DNA of 11,311 nucleotides from JBCCFW01 sp039029535. Its GTDB lineage: Bacteria > Acidobacteriota > JBCCFW01. Every line of letters starts with the position of its first letter. The stretch's first letter is position 1. The DNA lies in contig JBCCFW010000218.1 in assembly GCA_039029535.1 (NCBI GenBank), positions 1 to 11,311 of the forward strand. Direction: 5' to 3'. Below, piece after piece: positions 6,293 to 11,311 of this stretch. The position numbers were made by a program, and so were the translations under genes. Under the pieces are notes generated by a model. The model ran no database searches. It saw only the letters and a program-made list of their open reading frames with translations, and was not told the DNA's origin.

Positions 6293-7817
6293 GACGAGGA
6301 CCTAGTTGGAAGAGGCCGACGAGCGCGTTCTCGTTCTCGGCGTGCAGTCGCTCGGCCGAGGTCGAGCCCGAGTGCAGGGCGGCCACGTTCTCGCCTCTCG
6401 GGAAGAGCACCATGGCGCCGTCTCCCAGCTTGATGTCGGCTCGCTCGAAAGCGCCGAGGACTTCCAAGGTGCCGAGCTGGTGACCGACCTCGTTGAAGGC
6501 GCCCAGCGCACCGCTGATGTCCTCGCCGAAGCTGACGTGCGGATGGCCGGTCGTGTCGAGGACCGCGCCGGCCAAGGGCTCGAGCTCCTCGCGCAAGGCC
6601 AGGTACTGAGCTGGATCGACCGCCGTCGCGCCGGCCTCACGGCAGGCCGAGTCGACGAGCTGCGCGGCCGCGTTGGCATCGTTGGGACGAGCATCGGGGC
6701 TCTTGGCGGTGAGCGTTTGCAGCAGCTCCCACGCGGCCGGGCTCACCGTGGCGCCGAAGGACGCCGGCGAGGGTAGCGCCTGCTGCGAGTGCATCATGAG
6801 GACCTTGACGAAGTCCGGGTCCTGGTAGGGGGCCTGGCCGGTCAGCAGCTCGAAGAGCACGATGCCGGCGGAGTAGAGATCGGCCCGGTGATCGACCGAA
6901 CGACCGCCGGCTTGTTCGGGCGACAGGTAGCGCGGCGTGCCCAAGACCATGCCCGCCTGAGTCACGCCCTGGCCCTGGATGTCACGGACGAGACCGAAGT
7001 CGAGGATGAGCGGCTCGCCGAGCTCGTTGAGCATGATGTTGGCGGGCTTGATGTCGCGGTGCACGTTGCCGTGCCGGTGCACCTCGGACAGCCCCTCGAG
7101 CACCTGACGGATGAGCCGCAGGGCGTCGGTCTCCGGTAGTGGACCCTGCTCGGACACGAGCCCCTCGAGCGTGGGGCCCTCGACGAGCTCCATGACCGAG
7201 AAGGCACGGCCGCCGTGATCACCGATGTAGTACACCTGGACGACGTGCTTGCTCCGGAGCTTGGCGAGGGCCTTCGCCTCGGCGACGAAGCGCTCGGCGG
7301 TCCCACCGACCTGGCTCTCCTCGGAGATGAACTTGACCGCGACCTTGCGGCCCAGGCTCTCCTGCACGCCCTCATAAACGGTGCCCATGCCGCCGGCACC
7401 GAGCTTGCGTCGGAGCACGACTTCTTGACCCGCCGGTCCCACCGTCTGGCCGACCAGGGGGTCGTCGCCGGACAGGAGCTGCAGCACGCGTCGTGACAGC
7501 TCCGTGACCGGGGCGGGCAGGGTGAACGAGTGGGGGAAGCCCTGTTGGCCGAGCTGCGCAGTCAGCGGCTTCGTCGCCGCGCTGTCCAGGAACAGGACCG
7601 GAATCTCGTTCTGTCGCGCGTGGTCGAGCAAGCTCGCATAGCCCTGGACGTCGGGTGCGAGGTCCAGGGAAATGACGAGAACGTCGGCCTGGCGGCCTTC
7701 CAGGAGGAAGAGCGCATCCTCGGCACCGTCGACGAAGAACGGGCGGAGCCCGGGCACGTCGAGCTGTGCCTTGAGAGCGTGGGTGAGGTTGGGGTCCTTG
7801 GCGACGACGAGAAGCAT
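6285..7817 (-). CDS. Ser/Thr protein kinase with receiver-like N-terminus and roadblock-like C-terminus
   Basis: A 510-aa Hanks-type kinase. Residues 1-118 have the alternating pattern of a response-regulator receiver, but the phosphoacceptor position appears to be Ser50 (VLVISLDL) and the conserved Lys is missing (FTLPAPV), so it is probably not phosphorylated. The kinase domain (about 134-395) is complete: LGAGGMGTVYEG (139-150), Lys162 in VAVKF, Glu180, HRDIKPAN (253-260), DFG (273-275), GTPRYLSPEQ (293-302) and DLYSAG (313-318). Residues 411-510 resemble a roadblock/LC7 domain (LAGAVLDTTGHPHVSF, then helix and strands). No membrane helix is seen, so it should be cytosolic. The ATG start lies 15 bases after the malic enzyme stop without a visible Shine-Dalgarno. 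It overlaps the roadblock-like gene and precedes the membrane sensor, suggesting one signalling cassette. Its substrate is unknown. Confidence 0.9.
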   Translation of the reverse strand: MLLVVAKDPNLTHALKAQLDVPGLRPFFVDGAEDALFLLEGRQADVLVISLDLAPDVQGYASLLDHARQNEIPVLFLDSAATKPLTAQLGQQGFPHSFTLPAPVTELSRRVLQLLSGDDPLVGQTVGPAGQEVVLRRKLGAGGMGTVYEGVQESLGRKVAVKFISEESQVGGTAERFVAEAKALAKLRSKHVVQVYYIGDHGGRAFSVMELVEGPTLEGLVSEQGPLPETDALRLIRQVLEGLSEVHRHGNVHRDIKPANIMLNELGEPLILDFGLVRDIQGQGVTQAGMVLGTPRYLSPEQAGGRSVDHRADLYSAGIVLFELLTGQAPYQDPDFVKVLMMHSQQALPSPASFGATVSPAAWELLQTLTAKSPDARPNDANAAAQLVDSACREAGATAVDPAQYLALREELEPLAGAVLDTTGHPHVSFGEDISGALGAFNEVGHQLGTLEVLGAFERADIKLGDGAMVLFPRGENVAALHSGSTSAERLHAENENALVGLFQLGPRRG

Positions 7818-7832
7818 GAGAGGGCGCAGATG

Positions 7833-9010
7833 TTAGCTCGGTTCGGCTGTTGCCGCTGCCACGGCCGTGGCGACCAACGGCGTCACGCAGGGGTCCAGCG
7901 GATCGGGGAGGATGCGTTCGGCCGAGGGCTCTCCGACGGCGTCGGCGAGGGCCTTCACCGCAGCGAGCTTCATGGCCGAGTTGATGGTCGGTGCGCCGGC
8001 GTCCAGCGCACCTCGGAACAGTCCTGGAAATGCGAGGACATTGTTGACTTGATTGGGAAGGTCGCTGCGTCCGGTACCGACCACCGCTGCGCCGGCGGCG
8101 TGCGCGGCCTGCGGGTCTATCTCGGGTATCGGATTGGCCATGGCCAGGATGATCGGGTCGGACGCCATCCGTTCGACGGCGTCGCCGCCGAGCACGTTCG
8201 CCTGGCTGACGCCGATGAAGGCCTCGCAGCCCTCGATGACCTCGGCCAGTGAGCCGGCGCGACCCTCGCGGTTGGTGGTGGTGGCCAGCTCGTGCTTGAT
8301 CGGGTTGAGGCCGTCGCGACCCGGGTGCAGGGCGCCGCGAGAGTCACAGACGATCAGGTCGGAGACGAGGCCGGCTCCCTCGCCCTTGCCGAGGAGACGG
8401 GCGATGGCGGTGCCGGCAGCCCCCGCGCCGCTGATGACGACTCGGAGGTCGCCGAGAAAGCGACCGGTGACGGCCGCTGCGTTCTGCAACGCCGCCAGCA
8501 GGACGATGGCCGTGCCGTGCTGGTCGTCGTGGAAGACGGGGATGCCGAGATCCTGGAGGCGGTCCTCGACCTCGAAGCAGCGCGGCGCCGCGATGTCCTC
8601 CAGGTTGATGCCGCCGAAGACCGGCGCGATGCGGCGCACGGTCTCGACGATCTCGTCGGCGTCCTGGGTGTCCACGCAGATCGGCCAGGCGTCGATGTCG
8701 GCCATGGTCTTGAAGAGCAGGGCCTTGCCCTCCATGACGGGGATGGCGGCCTCGGGGCCGATGTTGCCGAGCCCGAGCACCGCCGAGCCGTCGCTGACCA
8801 CCGCGACCGCGTTGCCCTTGAGCGTGAGGTCGCGAGCCCGGGAGCGGTCCTCGGCGATGACCCGACACGGCTCCGCCACTCCGGGCGTGTAGGCCAGTGA
8901 CAGGTCGTCCCGGTTGCGCACGGGAAGCTTGACGTGCAGCCCGATCTTTCCGCGGAGCTGTTCGTGGACGACGAGGCTGCGCTCGTCGAAGCTCGCGCCT
9001 GCCGAGCCGG

Positions 9011-9014
<4 letters not shown>
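7833..9014 (-). CDS. Malic enzyme, short MaeB type
   Basis: Oxidative decarboxylation of malate to pyruvate and CO2 with NAD or NADP, in the cytoplasm. It has 393 aa, matching the catalytic part of bacterial malic enzymes without the C-terminal phosphotransacetylase-like domain found in long MaeB. Visible motifs are AYTPGVAEP (41-49) with the catalytic Tyr, VMEGKALL (93-100) with the catalytic Lys, INLEDI (136-141) and FHDDQHGTA (161-169) for metal binding, the Rossmann loop GAGAAG (196-201), MANPIPEI (292-299) and GRSDLPNQVNN (315-325). Cofactor preference cannot be read safely. The GTG start overlaps the aldehyde dehydrogenase stop (GTGA), so translation is coupled. Its product pyruvate is the substrate of the acetolactate synthase-like enzyme at the head of the same run. 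Confidence 0.95.
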
Positions 9015-10449
<1,435 letters not shown>

Positions 10450-10453
<4 letters not shown>

Positions 10454-11311
10454 GCGGGGAGCTCCAGGGCGGCGCTGCGCCGCGGCAGGTCCTCGTTGAA
10501 GTTCCGGTGGTCGTCGGAGTAATCGATGGGGCAGTCGACCAGGTGGACGCCGCCGTCCTGGAAGCACTGCTCCAGGGTCGGCGCGAGCTGGTCGGCGCTC
10601 TCGATGCGATGACCCCGCGCACCGTAACTGTCGGCGTACTTGATGAAGCAAGGGTTGCCGAAGTCGAGACCGTGGTCGGCGAAGCCCATGCCTGCCTGTT
10701 TCCACTTGATCATCCCGTATCCGGAGTCATTGAGGATGAGCACCACGAGGTCGAGGCCGAGCCGCACGGCGGTCTCCAGCTCCTGCGAGTTCATCATGAA
10801 GCCGCCGTCGCCGCAGAGCGCGAGGACCCGGGTCTCGGGCTGGAGGAGCTTGGCGGCGATGGCGTTGGGGAGACCCGCGCCCATCGTCGCGAGGGCGTTG
10901 TCGAGCAACACCGTGTTGGGGCGCCGCGCCGGGTAGCTGCGGGCGAACCAGATCTTGTACATGCCATTGTCGAGCGACAGGACGCCGTCATCGGGCAGGA
11001 CCTTGCGGACGTCGGCGACCACCCGCGGTGGACGCAAGGGGAAGGCGTCGCTGTCCACTCCCTCGGCGAGGTCGCGTGCGAGCGCCTCTCGGACGGTCTC
11101 GGCCACCGAGTGATCCCAGCTCGGGCTCGGCTCCAACGCTTCGTTGAGCTGCCACAGGCTGTTGGCGATGTCGCCGACCAGCTCGACCTGGGGGAAGTAC
11201 ACCGGGTCGACCCGCGCCGAGAAGAAGTTCACGTGCACGACCAGCGGTCGGTCCGCCTGCATGAAGAACGGCGGCTTCTCCACCACGTCGTGACCGACGT
11301 TGATGATGAGG
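10450..11311 (-). CDS. Acetolactate synthase-like ThDP enzyme, C-terminal half (5' end outside window)
   Basis: 286 complete codons are visible. The reading frame runs off the window end, so the usual length of about 550 aa is cut roughly in half. The first residues read LIINVGHDVVEKPPF, a hallmark of the FAD-independent AlsS-like branch. The C-terminal ThDP domain contains DNALATMGAGLPNA, then GDGGFMMNSQELE (GDG at 10804-10812) and the paired Asn (10729-10731) in LNDSGYGMIKWKQ; together these bind Mg-ThDP. The family condenses two pyruvates to acetolactate and CO2. This sub-branch often stands beside an aldehyde dehydrogenase, and its true reaction is less certain than the name suggests. The GTG near 11286 falls inside the conserved core, so it is not a start. 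The stop overlaps the aldehyde dehydrogenase ATG (ATGA). Confidence 0.92.

Noticed and set aside
8053..8892. 279-codon plus-strand frame opposite the malic enzyme
   Set aside because: Ser/Arg/Pro-rich shadow of the malic enzyme; no recognisable domain or ribosome binding site.
10454..10705. 84-codon N-terminal extension of the aldehyde dehydrogenase frame
   Set aside because: It lies inside the upstream ThDP enzyme gene, is Arg/Pro-rich without ALDH features, and the ATG at 10453 has a good ribosome binding site and an ATGA overlap.
11284..11286. GTG codon as the start of the acetolactate synthase-like gene
   Set aside because: The frame stays open to the window end, and the residues just upstream (LIINVGHD) belong to the conserved core, so the codon encodes an internal Val.

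Overview
This is a G+C-rich bacterial window (roughly two thirds or more G+C by eye). It is densely coded, almost entirely on the minus strand, with frequent GTG and TTG starts and 4-base stop/start overlaps. It has no tRNA, rRNA, CRISPR array or insertion sequence that I can recognise. A Hanks-type Ser/Thr kinase with receiver-like and roadblock-like parts, a Cache/HAMP membrane sensor and a classic arginine operon together suggest a large-genome environmental lineage such as Myxococcota, Planctomycetota or a relative. The phylum cannot be fixed from this sequence alone.

Region 1 (about 49-3180, minus strand) is an arginine operon in the order argR, argG, argH. Each junction is a GTGA overlap. 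A short AT-rich island precedes argR and probably holds the promoter and ArgR operator. A strong hairpin follows argH. ArgG and ArgH convert citrulline and aspartate to arginine and fumarate, and ArgR would control its own operon.

Region 2 (about 3209-4798) has two divergent single genes. The minus-strand gene looks like a calcineurin-like (YfcE-type) phosphoesterase that has lost most metal ligands and is fused to a receiver-like domain. The plus-strand gene encodes a small single-pass membrane protein that weakly resembles the Coa1 family. It is the only plus-strand gene I accept. It ends convergently against region 3 at a short perfect inverted repeat.

Region 3 (4799-11311, minus strand) reads, in transcription order: the C-terminal half of an acetolactate synthase-like ThDP enzyme (cut by the window edge), an aldehyde dehydrogenase, a MaeB-type malic enzyme, a Ser/Thr kinase with a degenerate receiver-like N-terminus and a roadblock-like C-terminus, a small roadblock-like protein overlapping the kinase gene by 8 bases, and a TM-Cache-TM-HAMP protein with no output domain. 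The three enzyme genes are linked by 4-base overlaps, and the kinase starts 15 bases after the malic enzyme. A possible unit of pyruvate metabolism therefore runs directly into a signalling cassette.

The most interesting material is the kinase/roadblock/HAMP cassette and the phosphoesterase-receiver pseudoenzyme. Both are inferences from motifs read by eye and need profile searches to confirm.
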